From the NCBI GenBank assembly GCA_964384025.1, contig CAYLJJ010000006.1, forward strand, positions 55,367-119,366: a stretch of DNA of 64,000 bases, written 5' to 3'. Of this stretch, positions 8,359-18,100 are shown piece by piece. Both the position numbers and the translations under genes were made by a program. Position 1 is the first letter of the stretch, and every line of letters begins with the position of its first letter. This DNA comes from CAYLJJ01 sp964384025. Lineage in GTDB: Bacteria; Myxococcota_A; Bradymonadia; UBA7976; UBA1532. The notes beneath the pieces were generated by a model. That model was not told where the DNA came from. It did no database searches and saw only the letters and a list, made by a program, of their open reading frames with translations.

Positions 8359-11300
8359 ATGTGGCGACGCCTTGGACTTCTGCTCCTCCTCTCTTTTTCT
8401 GCTTGTGACGGCAGCAGGGATGAAGGAGACACGGCGCTACCCACACCGGATTGTTGTGAGCAAGAGCCAGGGGCTTGCGCGGATGGCCTGGACAATGATG
8501 AGAATGGCCTCATCGATCTCGATGATCCTGGCTGTGAGGGACCCGATGATCCAGAGGAGGCCTCCAAGCAGTGCACCAACAGCCTGGACGATGATGGAGA
8601 TGGGCGTATCGATCTGAGGGATCCAGGCTGTAGCAATGCTGAAGATGATGATGAGTCTGACGAGCCCCTCGCGGCCTGCTCTGATGGCTTGGACAACGAC
8701 GGGGATGAGCGTATCGATTTCCCTGATGATCCGGGCTGTGGCTCGCTCATGGATGGAGATGAGCTGGATGAAACCACAGCTCAACGCGCCTGCGCCGATG
8801 GCTTGGATAATGATGGAGATCACCTCATCGATCTGGAGGACCCTGGCTGTGCTCATGAGATGAGCCCCCGAGAGCTGGATCCAGATCCTCTCCCCCAATG
8901 CTCCAATCAGGAGGATGATGATGAGGATGGTCTGATCGACTTTCCTCTGGAGCCAGGCTGTGTCTCAGCGGGAGATGATGATGAGAGAAACCCTGAGCAG
9001 GCTCCCCGCTGCGCCAACGGCTTAGATGATGATCAAGATGGCCGCGCAGATTACCCCGTAGATCCAGGCTGTCTCGCTGTAGGCGATGACTCTGAGCTGG
9101 ATCCAGAGCAGCCCCCAGCCTGCGCCGATGGCTTGGATAATGATCGGGATGGCCGCTTTGACTATCCCGAAGATCGAGGATGTCGCAGCGCCTCGGATGG
9201 AGGAGAGCGGGTCGCTTGTGGGGACCTTGATGTGGTGGAGTTGCCGGGCTCGCTGGTTCGAGGAGATACAAGAGGAGGGCGCTTTGAAGCTGCTGGGAGC
9301 TGTGGAGGCGCGGGTTCGGCAGAGATCGTCTATCTCTACCATCTGAGTGAGAGCGTAGAGGCGCTCAGCTTTCGCAGTCGAGGTGAGCTGGAGAGCACCC
9401 TCTACCTCCGTGAACGCTGCGCCGCTCCTCAAAGCGAGCTTGCCTGTCATCAAGGGGCCCTGGAGGGCAGAGAGGAGAATCAGATCAGCCTGAGCTGGCC
9501 TCCCCCTGGAGACTACTTTCTCTTCGTAGATGGAAGCTCTGGGCGTGGGGGCGCCTTTGAGCTGGAGCTGGAGCTGCTCTCTCTGGCGGAGTGCCGCAAC
9601 CATCACGATGATGATGAGGATGGTCTCATTGACTACCCCTTTGATCCAGGCTGTGAGTCGCATGAGGATCGCAGCGAGTCCGACCCTGAGATCCCCCCTC
9701 TCTGCGCTGATGGTGAGGACAACGACGCGGATGGCTTGACCGACTTTCCTTTTGATCAGGGCTGTCAGGACGCTGCGGATCAAGATGAGCTGGATCTCTG
9801 TGGTCAGGGGGTTCCTGTTCGCAGCATCGATCTGGGGGGCTTTGAGGGGCGGGTGGAGCCTCGCAGCAGCAGCCTGCGGGGAAGCTGTGGCCGCAACAAT
9901 CAGGGGGAGCATATCTTCCACTACATCAACCCCTTTAACGCCCGCCTGAGCTTCGCTCTAGAAGGAGCCAGCAGCGAACTGAGCCTCTATCTGCGCTCCA
10001 GCTGCTTGCTCAACAGCAGTGAGCTGGGTTGTCGGCTGATCATGCCAGGGTTGATGAGCAGCTTGCAGGTTGAGCGCGTGGCGCCCGGAGACTATTTCAT
10101 CATCATCGATCAGCTTCAAGGCGCCCAGGAGTTGAAGCTCTCTATCCACTCTGAGCGTCTGCCTCCAGGCTGCCGGGACGGGATCGATAACGATGAAGAT
10201 GGCTTTATCGATGCTGATGACCCGGGCTGCCGTGAGCCAGATGATGAGGATGAGCGAGATGAGGGAGTGTCCGTCTGTAACAACGGCTTGGATGATGACG
10301 AAGATGGGCTCATCGACTTCCCGATGGATCCCGGCTGTATCTGTCGAGGGGCGCTCGATGAGAGCAACCCTGTGGTCTCTCCCAGCTGCCTTAACGGCCT
10401 GGATGATGATGATGATGGTCTGGTGGACTATCCCGAAGATGAGGGCTGCTATGGCGCGGGGGATCTGGATGAGGAGAGCGAGGGGCGACCTCAATGTAGC
10501 AACCGCATCGACGATGATGAGGATGATCTCCTGGACTACCCCTTTGATCCCGGCTGCGCCGCCCCAGGGGGGCTGAGTGAGGCTGATCCTGAGCTTCTAC
10601 CGGAGTGCGCCGATGGCCTGGATAATGATCGGGATGGCCTCCTGGATTTTCCCTTTGAGCCCGGTTGCCGCTCGGCAGGGGATGACTCAGAGCATGATCC
10701 TCAGCCCCCCGCGCGCTGTAGCAATGATCGAGATGATGATGAAGATGGGATCATCGACTTCCCCAGGGATCCAGGCTGTAGTCACGCAGGAGATGGAGAT
10801 GAAGAGGATCCCGCCTTTCAGCCTCAGTGTGGCAACGGCCTAGATGATGATCGCAATGGCCGTATTGACTTCCCTGATGATCCAGGCTGCAGTTTTGCGG
10901 CTGATGCCCGTGAAGATGGCCTGGGTGCTCCCCCAAGACGCTGCGCTGATGGAGTGGACAATGATGACGATGGCAGCATCGATCTGGCTGATCCAGGCTG
11001 CGCCACGCCTCGGGATGACGATGAAGAGGATCTGGAGATCGAGCCCTACTGCGCGGATGGGATCGACAATGATGAAGATGGTCAGGTGGACTGGCCCGAG
11101 GATGAGGGTTGCACCGCGCGAGGAGATCTCTGTGAAGAGCGGGGCTATGGTTTTTGTGAGTCGGGTTGTTTGGATATCCAAGCAGATCCAGAGAACTGTG
11201 GCCGATGTGAGCACCGCTGCAATCCAGGCGTAGAGTGCATTGATGGCTTCTGTGGTGGGCTCTTTGTGTTTGAAGGGATTCGCCAGGACATAGATGAAGA

Positions 11301-11721
11301 ACTCTTGGGAGGCTGGCGACGCTGCCATCAAGACACCTACGCTGATCAGGGGAGCTTGGCTCAGATTCAAGCGCGCTGTGATGGTGAGTATGTGATGTAC
11401 GGTTGTCGGCAGGTGGGCAGCGAGGAGTGGGCTCTCTTGGCGATGGGGAGGCGGGAGATGGTTTTTCGTGATACCGGCCCCCGCAACGATCTGACCCGCG
11501 AAAACGGCGTAGATTGGTATTTTAGTCAGCAGGCCAGCATCGGCTTTGTGCCTGTGGGTACTGGAGTCGAGCGAAACACCTGCGACACCCTCCAGATCCA
11601 AGCTGAGCTGCGACTCTGTTGGCACAGCAACGGAGGGCAGATCTCCTCAGGTTATCGCTGTGGAGCCAACAGCCTCAATGGAGATCGGGGTTGGGAGCGA
11701 GGGATCTTTACCAACGATTGA
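8359..11721 (+). CDS. Large Cys/Asp-rich repeat lipoprotein
   Basis: The 1120-residue protein starts at ATG 8359, with AAAGGAG 7 nt upstream, rather than the TTG at 8338. The signal peptide ends LLLSFSAC16, a lipobox-like site, so it is probably a surface lipoprotein. Eighteen repeats follow the pattern C-x-[DN]-G-x-D-[ND]-D-x-D-G-x-I-D-x-P-x-D-P-G-C; the Asp ladders look calcium-binding and each unit has two Cys. After repeats 7 and 9 lie two related beta-rich domains of about 110 residues (around 295-415 and 480-595) resembling PPC-type domains. The C-terminus has a Cys-rich block with ENCGRC and NPGVECIDGFCGG, then a unique 150-residue domain. Such repeats are frequent in myxobacterial surface proteins. 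The ligand is unknown. Confidence 0.85.
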   Translation: MWRRLGLLLLLSFSACDGSRDEGDTALPTPDCCEQEPGACADGLDNDENGLIDLDDPGCEGPDDPEEASKQCTNSLDDDGDGRIDLRDPGCSNAEDDDESDEPLAACSDGLDNDGDERIDFPDDPGCGSLMDGDELDETTAQRACADGLDNDGDHLIDLEDPGCAHEMSPRELDPDPLPQCSNQEDDDEDGLIDFPLEPGCVSAGDDDERNPEQAPRCANGLDDDQDGRADYPVDPGCLAVGDDSELDPEQPPACADGLDNDRDGRFDYPEDRGCRSASDGGERVACGDLDVVELPGSLVRGDTRGGRFEAAGSCGGAGSAEIVYLYHLSESVEALSFRSRGELESTLYLRERCAAPQSELACHQGALEGREENQISLSWPPPGDYFLFVDGSSGRGGAFELELELLSLAECRNHHDDDEDGLIDYPFDPGCESHEDRSESDPEIPPLCADGEDNDADGLTDFPFDQGCQDAADQDELDLCGQGVPVRSIDLGGFEGRVEPRSSSLRGSCGRNNQGEHIFHYINPFNARLSFALEGASSELSLYLRSSCLLNSSELGCRLIMPGLMSSLQVERVAPGDYFIIIDQLQGAQELKLSIHSERLPPGCRDGIDNDEDGFIDADDPGCREPDDEDERDEGVSVCNNGLDDDEDGLIDFPMDPGCICRGALDESNPVVSPSCLNGLDDDDDGLVDYPEDEGCYGAGDLDEESEGRPQCSNRIDDDEDDLLDYPFDPGCAAPGGLSEADPELLPECADGLDNDRDGLLDFPFEPGCRSAGDDSEHDPQPPARCSNDRDDDEDGIIDFPRDPGCSHAGDGDEEDPAFQPQCGNGLDDDRNGRIDFPDDPGCSFAADAREDGLGAPPRRCADGVDNDDDGSIDLADPGCATPRDDDEEDLEIEPYCADGIDNDEDGQVDWPEDEGCTARGDLCEERGYGFCESGCLDIQADPENCGRCEHRCNPGVECIDGFCGGLFVFEGIRQDIDEELLGGWRRCHQDTYADQGSLAQIQARCDGEYVMYGCRQVGSEEWALLAMGRREMVFRDTGPRNDLTRENGVDWYFSQQASIGFVPVGTGVERNTCDTLQIQAELRLCWHSNGGQISSGYRCGANSLNGDRGWERGIFTND
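8476..11112 (+). repeat. Eighteen coding repeats of about 35 codons, in three blocks
   Basis: Degenerate DNA repeats encode the C-x-D-G-x-D-N-D-x-D-G units of the lipoprotein. Blocks of 7, 2 and 9 units are separated by two beta domains. GATGATGATGAGGATGG and GATCCAGGCTGT-like strings recur. The repeat similarity makes this segment vulnerable to copy-number change and misassembly. Confidence 0.85.
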
Positions 11722-11745
11722 GGCTGGGCTCAAACCAGGCTTCGA

Positions 11746-13617
11746 CTATCCAATGTTGCAGCTCTTGAGCATCTCAGCTTTGGAGAGAAAAAAGGCAAAG
11801 GGAGGCAGGTTATCCTCAAGCTGCTCCAGCCCCTCTAAGAGCTTAAGGAGTTGCTTAGGGGGTGCCTTTCCTGCAGTCATCCCTTCAGCCAAGCAGAGAC
11901 GGAGTTGATCTGGCTCACGCTTCAGGAGCTGGAGAATCAGCGCCTGAGCACGTCCAGGCTCCAGGCCTGCTGGCGCAGACTTCAACGCCAAGCTGCGCCC
12001 TCCAAAGGGCTCTATCTCCAAGCCCAGGATCTTTAAAGCCTCTTTACGCTGCTCAAATTTGCGGTGCTGTGCCTCGCTCAACTCCAAACGGATGGGTTGC
12101 CCCAGGGGGATCGACATGGGTGCTTTCTGGAGACGCTCATAGAGCAACCGCGTAAAGGCTCGCTCAGCGTGGAGCATGAGTAAGCCATCAGCGGCGGCAT
12201 AGAGCAGAAAGGGAGCCAAGTTGCCAACAGGCTTCAAGCGGTCAAAGGGGATCTTCCCCAGCTCAGGGCGATACCCCAGCTCAGGGAGATGGCGAGGCTC
12301 TTCAAAGGCAGGTAGGGGGAAGCTGCTGGGCTCCTCAAGGGCAGGCTGAGGGGGGCTCTGAGGGGTTGAGGCGCTCTTGGATTCAGCGGCCTCTTCTGAG
12401 GAACTCAGATCGAGCTGAACCTCTCCTGGGGGCTCAGAGCTTCGATTGAGGGGCGGCAGCGGGGGGGGAGACCAGCTTGTTCGAGGCGGCAGCTCCTCAT
12501 GCTCCTCAGAGCCCCCCTCACGTTTCTCCATGATGCGCTCCATCACGTTGAAGATACGACGGCGGTGAGCTTCGAGCTGCTCACCCGACTCCTCAGGCAT
12601 GATTGAAGGCGATTTAGAGTTCTCTCTCCAGGGCTCTTGCCGTAGACAGGCATCCAGGGTCTTATTGACCAAGCGGTGAATCAGCCCTGTCTCTACAAAG
12701 CGCACCTCGGTTTTAGCGGGGTGGACGTTTACATCCACCGCCTCAGGGGGGATGTTCAGCTTGAGGACCACAAAGGGATGCCGCCCTCGCTCCAGGCGAT
12801 TGCCATAGGCGGCCTGAACAGCAGCCATGATCACTCGATCGCGGACATAACGACCGTTAACAAATGTGTGATAGTGCCGTGGGCTGGCTCGTGCCGCCGA
12901 GGGGGGACCGATGAGGCCTTCGAGGCTCAGAGGACCAGAGCCACCCACCGCCTTAAGATCCTCCGAGAGCTTCCCCCGAAAGAGCGCCATGACTCGATCC
13001 AGAAGCTGCTTATGCCGGGGCAGATCCAGGCTGCTGCGTCCATCCTTGATAAAGCGAAAAGCGACATCATGTCGGCTCAGAGCCATCCTCTGGATTATAT
13101 CGAGGATATGGTTGCTCTCGGTGTTGGGCTTTTTAAGAAACTTGAGGCGCGCGGGAACATTGAAGAAGAGGTCCTCGACGATCACCTCAGTGCCTGGGGG
13201 ACCTGGCACCTCACTCAGCTCCATCTGCGCTCCCCCTGTCAAGCTGATGCGAGTGGCTCCCAAGCCTCCTGCTTCGCGGCTGCGGATCGAGAAACGGCTC
13301 ACAGAGGCGATGGAGGGCAGCGCCTCACCTCGAAACCCCAGGGTGTTGATGTGGTGAAGATCATGAGCCTCTCTCAGCTTGCTGGTGGCATGACGAGAGA
13401 GGGCTAGGCGCAGATCCTCAGGGCTCATCCCGTGGCCATTGTCCACTACCCGAAGGCGCTCTACGCCCCCTCCTTTGATCTCCACGGTGATGGTTGTGGC
13501 GCCTGCATCCAAGGCGTTCTCCAGCAGCTCTTTAGCGGCGCTGGCGGGGCGCTCCACCACCTCGCCTGCGGCGATCTGGTTGGCGACAATCTCATCGAGG
13601 ATTCGGATTCGAGCCAT
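11746..13617 (-). CDS. mutL: DNA mismatch repair protein MutL, without endonuclease motif
   Basis: The 623-residue protein has a GHKL ATPase domain with NQIAAGEVVERPA, the catalytic E30 in KELLEN, DNGHGM, and a loop containing RHATSKL and TLGFRGEAL. A Pro/Ser/Glu-rich linker spans about 340-460. The C-terminal dimerisation domain reads LLMLHAERAFTRLLY where nuclease MutL proteins have the metal-binding DQHA-x2-E-x4-E motif; the Asp is absent and the pattern resembles E. coli MutL (LSLPVAERWL). The C-terminal Cys/His metal motif of nuclease MutL is also absent. Thus a partner nuclease is expected, and a MutH-like gene lies at 33588. A PEGA lipoprotein gene begins 6 nt from its start on the same strand. 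Confidence 0.96.
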   Translation of the reverse strand: MARIRILDEIVANQIAAGEVVERPASAAKELLENALDAGATTITVEIKGGGVERLRVVDNGHGMSPEDLRLALSRHATSKLREAHDLHHINTLGFRGEALPSIASVSRFSIRSREAGGLGATRISLTGGAQMELSEVPGPPGTEVIVEDLFFNVPARLKFLKKPNTESNHILDIIQRMALSRHDVAFRFIKDGRSSLDLPRHKQLLDRVMALFRGKLSEDLKAVGGSGPLSLEGLIGPPSAARASPRHYHTFVNGRYVRDRVIMAAVQAAYGNRLERGRHPFVVLKLNIPPEAVDVNVHPAKTEVRFVETGLIHRLVNKTLDACLRQEPWRENSKSPSIMPEESGEQLEAHRRRIFNVMERIMEKREGGSEEHEELPPRTSWSPPPLPPLNRSSEPPGEVQLDLSSSEEAAESKSASTPQSPPQPALEEPSSFPLPAFEEPRHLPELGYRPELGKIPFDRLKPVGNLAPFLLYAAADGLLMLHAERAFTRLLYERLQKAPMSIPLGQPIRLELSEAQHRKFEQRKEALKILGLEIEPFGGRSLALKSAPAGLEPGRAQALILQLLKREPDQLRLCLAEGMTAGKAPPKQLLKLLEGLEQLEDNLPPFAFFLSKAEMLKSCNIG

Positions 13618-13623
13618 AGCTCC

Positions 13624-13953
13624 TTAACTCTCAGGGGGTGTGGGGAGGAGCCTGGTCTTGAGGCTCAGGCTCTCTCTCAGCTCAAAATGAAAATAGGCTG
13701 GTTCATGACCTGGAGCCGCCAAGCGCAGTCGATGTTTCCCCAAGTCCAAGCTTAAAAAACCCTCAGGGTAGCCATCCAAGCGCCCACGATAGGCTCCATC
13801 GAGATAGATCTCTGTCTGGGGAGGCTCACAGAGGATCTTTAGAAAGGCCTTTCCCTGTGGAGGCTTGGGGGGTGCTCCCACCCTCTGAACGACATCCCCG
13901 CCGCAAGAGAGCAGCAGGAGGGTCAGAGGAAGCATGATCTGCCTCAGGCTCAT
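13624..13953 (-). CDS. Small PEGA-domain lipoprotein
   Basis: The 109-residue protein has a lipoprotein signal ending LTLLLLSC17. The mature part is a single PEGA-like beta domain: FLKILCEPPQTEIYLDG, GRLDGYPEGFLSLDLGKHRLRLAAPGH, YFHFELRESLSLKTRL. PEGA domains are surface or periplasmic beta modules without known catalysis. GAGAAG lies just before the ATG. It lies between a gene interrupted by the assembly gap and mutL, all on the same strand. A copy-like sequence of its leader occurs beside the gap (14057-14095). Confidence 0.75.
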   Translation of the reverse strand: MSLRQIMLPLTLLLLSCGGDVVQRVGAPPKPPQGKAFLKILCEPPQTEIYLDGAYRGRLDGYPEGFLSLDLGKHRLRLAAPGHEPAYFHFELRESLSLKTRLLPTPPES

Positions 13954-13989
13954 CGGCTTCTCTTTTTTCTTTTTGTTTTTGGATTTAGC

Positions 13990-14760
13990 TTAGGTGAGTA
14001 GATGGAGATCCCTCCAGCGCGGGGGGGGGGGCGCTGCGCCGGGCGCNNNNNNNNNNGCATCGGCTTGTCTTTTTTTTTTTTGTCTTGGGTTTACGCTTTG
14101 GGGAGCAGCTGGCCACCCCGCCCCCGGGGGGGGGGGGAGCTGCTCAAGGAGCAGGAGCCCAGGGCGATCTAGAGCCTGAGCCTCGAGGCGCAGAGGCTCA
14201 AGTCCAGCGTGTTGTTGAGCCCGGTCTGGGTCCTGGGTCCAGATCACCGGACCAGAGAGGGGATCTTCAGGGAGACCTGCCCAACGCCGCGCCCCTGCCG
14301 CGTCTTGGAGCTGAAGGCGCACCGCCGGATGAGGAGGCCCCTTGAGCTGAATGATCAGCCCCGCTCCTTTGGCTTTGGGTGGAGAGGAGACGCCCAACAA
14401 CACCTCAAAGGGCAGCTCAGCGTGGAGATGGACTGTACCATCACTGAAGCGCAGCAGCTCCACCGCCTCAAGCTCCAGCGCCGCCTCTTGGATGCGAGCC
14501 TTAGAGAAGATCCCCGCCAGGCGATCTGCATCCAACGGCAGGGCTTGAAGGGCGCGCTCCATCCGCTCTAGAGCATCCGCACGGGCGAGCTGATAGAACT
14601 CCTTGGAGCTTAAAGAGGCGGTGGGTGAGAGAGGGATCGGGCGGCCCACGCCCAACACACGAACACGACGGCGAGCCCAATCGAAGGCTCCGGTGGAGAG
14701 CGCATCTTTGGGGGGAGCAAGCAGGATCAGGAGAAGGAGAAACACAGCTTGAGATATCAA
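13990..14760 (-). CDS. Secreted protein of unknown function, interrupted by assembly gap
   Basis: The reliable part is about residues 1-230, from ATG 14760 to the gap. It has a signal peptide (MISQAVFLLLLILLAPPKDA) and a region VGVGRP-like/GVGRPIPLSPTASLSSKEFYQLARADALERM resembling LPP20-type secreted domains with a helix starting ARADAL. The 10 Ns at 14047-14056 fall near the 3' end, and the downstream 57 bases up to TAA at 13990 may not belong to this gene. Homopolymers (G runs, T12) beside the gap make frames doubtful. No function is assigned. Confidence 0.55.
   Translation of the reverse strand: MISQAVFLLLLILLAPPKDALSTGAFDWARRRVRVLGVGRPIPLSPTASLSSKEFYQLARADALERMERALQALPLDADRLAGIFSKARIQEAALELEAVELLRFSDGTVHLHAELPFEVLLGVSSPPKAKGAGLIIQLKGPPHPAVRLQLQDAAGARRWAGLPEDPLSGPVIWTQDPDRAQQHAGLEPLRLEAQALDRPGLLLLEQLPPPPGAGWPAAPQSVNPRQKKKRQADXXXXAPGAAPPPPRWRDLHLLT
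14047..14056. other. Assembly gap (10 Ns)
   Basis: Ten Ns interrupt the sequence. The right flank (CATCGGCTTGTC, T-run, TGTCTTGGGTTTA) closely resembles 13949-13987 (CATCGGCTTCTC, T-rich, TGTTTTTGGATTT), and both flanks carry long G homopolymers. This looks like two contig ends that overlap but failed to merge. Confidence 0.95.
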
Positions 14761-15161
14761 GAGCAGCCTCTGAAGTCACTGGATTTTCGGAACCCTTGTG
14801 TGGGTTGTACTCTTTTCTGCTCGGTCTCTGATCTGTTCTCTTTGAAAATGAGCACCCTGTTCGCTTCCCTCCATCAAGTTACGCTCATGTAGGGGAGGGA
14901 TGAGACAGCTCAGTAGTATCAATATCTCATCGAGCAGCTCATCAGGCTTTTTTTCCTTAGAACACAGATGAGTTCGTAGAAGTTGTATAGATACAAATGT
15001 TTCATATTCAGCCCCTCAAATAGAAGTTCATCATCCTTATCGACATATTTTGTCCGCTCCGCTCAGTAGTTCAATGAAACGCAATACTTATAACACAATA
15101 CTGTTCATAAAACAATTGATTATGCATCAATTACAATCAATTCATCATTGTCACATTTTTC
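14761..15161. other. AT-rich gene-free segment bordering the NACHT island
   Basis: No gene was recognised in these 401 bases. The AT content rises strongly from about 14930, unlike the flanking genes. An inverted repeat, AATTGAT (15114-15120) and ATCAATT (15126-15132), lies about 30 nt beyond the NACHT stop codon. On the minus strand it is followed by GTTTTATG, so a weak terminator is possible. The left part must hold the promoter for the gene starting at 14760, but no convincing -35/-10 pair was seen. Confidence 0.45.
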
Positions 15162-18100
15162 TTAGATGAATATGTTATTATTAATTTTTTGCTTGCTTAA
15201 GACAAGCGACCGAACACCTTCGACGACTGTCTGCCACGCTTCATCCAGGTTCGAATTCGACAAAATAGCGGTGCCGTCGTTTGGAAGCGGGGCGAGTTGG
15301 CCAATCGCTGAGCTGCGCCAGTCACAGACACGAATGATGATGGGTATCAGATCGGTGCTGGGGTGAGCGCTCATTACAGTAGCGATCGCCTGCCAGCCTG
15401 GCTCCCAAGAGAGCAGGTCGGAAGAGAGCAAGGGCAACACGAGGCGCGCACGGCAAATCTCATGGACTGGATCAACGAGCGTAAGCTCGTCGTTACGCAC
15501 CATGACCGCGAGCGCTCGACAAAGCGCCTTTGCGTGTTTGTTATCCTCTGGGGCGCTGATAATCGCTATAGGGAAGCCGCCTGAAGGGTCGAGCAGAGGC
15601 TGAGAGAAGACAAGCTGACCCGTCTCCACCGCGTGGCGCGTCAAAGCTGCGATCGCCACCGGCGATCCCAGCCCCGCGAGAGCGGAGGCGTCGATCTGAG
15701 TGAGCGCTTGGGCGGCCGCGCTCGCGATCCGCGAGGTGGCCTCTAAAATGACCCTTTCACTACCGTCTGATGCCTTCGGTGCTTGCTTAACGAGGGCGAG
15801 TAGATCATTGATGGCATCGCGGTGGCGGAGCTTGCCCAGCGCGTGGCAGGCTGCCTCACGAACCCCAAACGATGCTGTAGTATTTGTAGTGATTTCTACG
15901 AGTTGGGCGATGACCGCCACGCCTCCTGCGTAAGCATGCGTGGCGGCAGCCAACGCCAGCTCTCCTTGTGTCTCTTCGAGCGCCTCAAGCACCGCTCGGG
16001 CCGCGATCCGACGAAGCTCAGGGCCTGACTCATAGTGAGCGAAGCGCAGCGCAGCCTGAAGCACTGCGGTCATCGCATCAGCGCGGATCGACTGAGCCTC
16101 AGTTGGGTCCTGCGCGATCTTCAGCAGCCAGCTTACCTGATCAGGCCGCGCGCGTTCCCGCAGCGCGCCCACCGCTGCGGCACGGGTTGAGGGTGACGAA
16201 TCGGCTCGGATGGCGATGGCGAGCGCTTCCGTCGTTTGACTGTGGGTGGACTTCTCAAGCGCCCATGCCGCTGCCGTGCGGATCGCATCAGGGGCTGCTG
16301 TGAGCAGATCATGAAGCACAGGCGCCCCTTCGCGAATCGGGAATTCAATGAGCGCCTCGAGCAGATCGGGGATGAGCGGATCGCTGGCGTCGCGGCGCGC
16401 GAGCACCGTGACGAGGTGATCCCGAGCCCGGGGATCGCGCGTCTCGCCGAGGGCAGCAGTACAGGCTGGAGCGCGATCATCACCGCAGGTTACACATGCG
16501 GCGAGCGCGTTGAGTGCTTCATCACCGCCGAGGCGTCCGAGCGCTCGAGCGGTCTCGTTTGCCAGTTTGGGGTTATTTAATTGGGGCAAAAGCACTTCAA
16601 GGGCGCCCCCATCCCTCGCGTTACCCAGCGCCATGATCGCGGCTTTACGTATATCGGTGGGGCGCTCGCGATCGCTCACTGCCCTGCGCAAAGCAACAAG
16701 CCCATCGATGTCAAGCGCTTCGGCGGCAGAGTAAATCGCGATGGCGCGTGTAGATCCCGCAGGGCCAAGAACGCGATCGACGATGGCCCGTGCCGTCTCG
16801 CGTCGGCGAAAGCGGCCCAGGAGGCGCTCAAGCCGAGCATGGAGCTTGGGAGAGGCTGTAGGGAGACGCTGCTCGATTCGAGCGAAGAGGTGATCGGGGT
16901 CGAGCGCGATATAGGCGTCGGCGAAGACCTCAGGCTCGAAGCCAGCCTCGATACGGCCCCAGAGCTTGTCTCGCAAATCGAAGCCGAGGATGGCCACGCC
17001 GCCCTCAGCGGCGAGTGGATCATCGACAGCTGACGCTTCTGAGAGTAACCGTGCGAGGATCGTATAGACAAATCCGGCGATGTCAGGGCGGCAAGCGAGC
17101 TCTCTGACAGCCTCTGCAAGGGGACCCGCCAATCCACCACCTGCGACGAAGCGCAGGGTCTCAAGCCAGCGGGGATCGCGGAGATGCTCCTCGAGCAGAG
17201 GCCACGATTTATCGTCGAGGTTGATGATGCGCCTCGCTGCGAGGAACTCCTGGAAACTCGCATGGATAAACTGAAATGTTTGCTGGTCCAGGTGGATCTG
17301 TGTCGCCAAGCGTGATCGCTCTAGCTTGGGTGTAATCAACGTCGCTGGGAGCGCGGCGGCAACTCCGTCTTCGAGGCCGAAGATGAACCGTGGGGCGCCC
17401 TCTGCGTTGGTGAACAGCCAGAGCGCGAGACGCTCACAGCCATGAAGGTCTGCGAAGGAGAGTGGCTTAACTGGATCAGCGGCGATTGCATGAATTGCGC
17501 GCTCGTAGAGCGCCGTGCGGGAGGCGGGGAGATCCATCACATGGGCATCGCCGCTTTGGTGGGCGAGGCCACAGAGCAAGGTCAACAGAAAAGGGTTGCG
17601 CGCGAGCTCGTCGAGTTCAGGGTGAGCGTCAAGCTTGGCGCGCAGACGATCGGCTTTGTGCGGGGCCTTCGCCGCTTGAAACCATCGACGCATAAGTCGA
17701 TCGGCGGCGGCGCGCCCAAGGGGGCCGATCTCGTAGCGACGATCAGCCGGCAAACGCCAAGGATGACCGCTACGTCGGGAGGTGATGACCATCGCGAAGG
17801 CGTATGCGGTAGCCTCGATCTGATCGAAGACCGCGTCTCGATCAGCCTCTGGGACCTCGTCCCACCCATCAAGGAAGAGAAGAACGTTCTCTTTGGAGGT
17901 CTGCGCGAGGTAGCTCAGTGTGTTAACCCAACGATCGCGTTGGAGCGGGTCGTGGACCCCTGCTGCCTCGACGGCGTGGGTAAGCAAGCCGAGGCCAGGG
18001 CGCTCATGTCGTTCGCGGGCGTAACGCCGCAGGGAGACGACGAGTGGCAACAGAAAGCGGCCGGTCCCTTCGAGCACGAGGCGCCGCGCGAGCCATTTGA

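Noticed and set aside
8437..11625. Several antisense frames rich in Ser/Ile/Arg over the Cys/Asp repeat lipoprotein
   Set aside because: They result from complementing GAT/GAC-rich repeats; the periodic composition reflects the sense repeats.
13961..14085. T-runs beside the assembly gap as terminators
   Set aside because: They belong to the PEGA leader and a copy of it next to Ns; the homopolymers are probably sequence errors and no stem precedes them.
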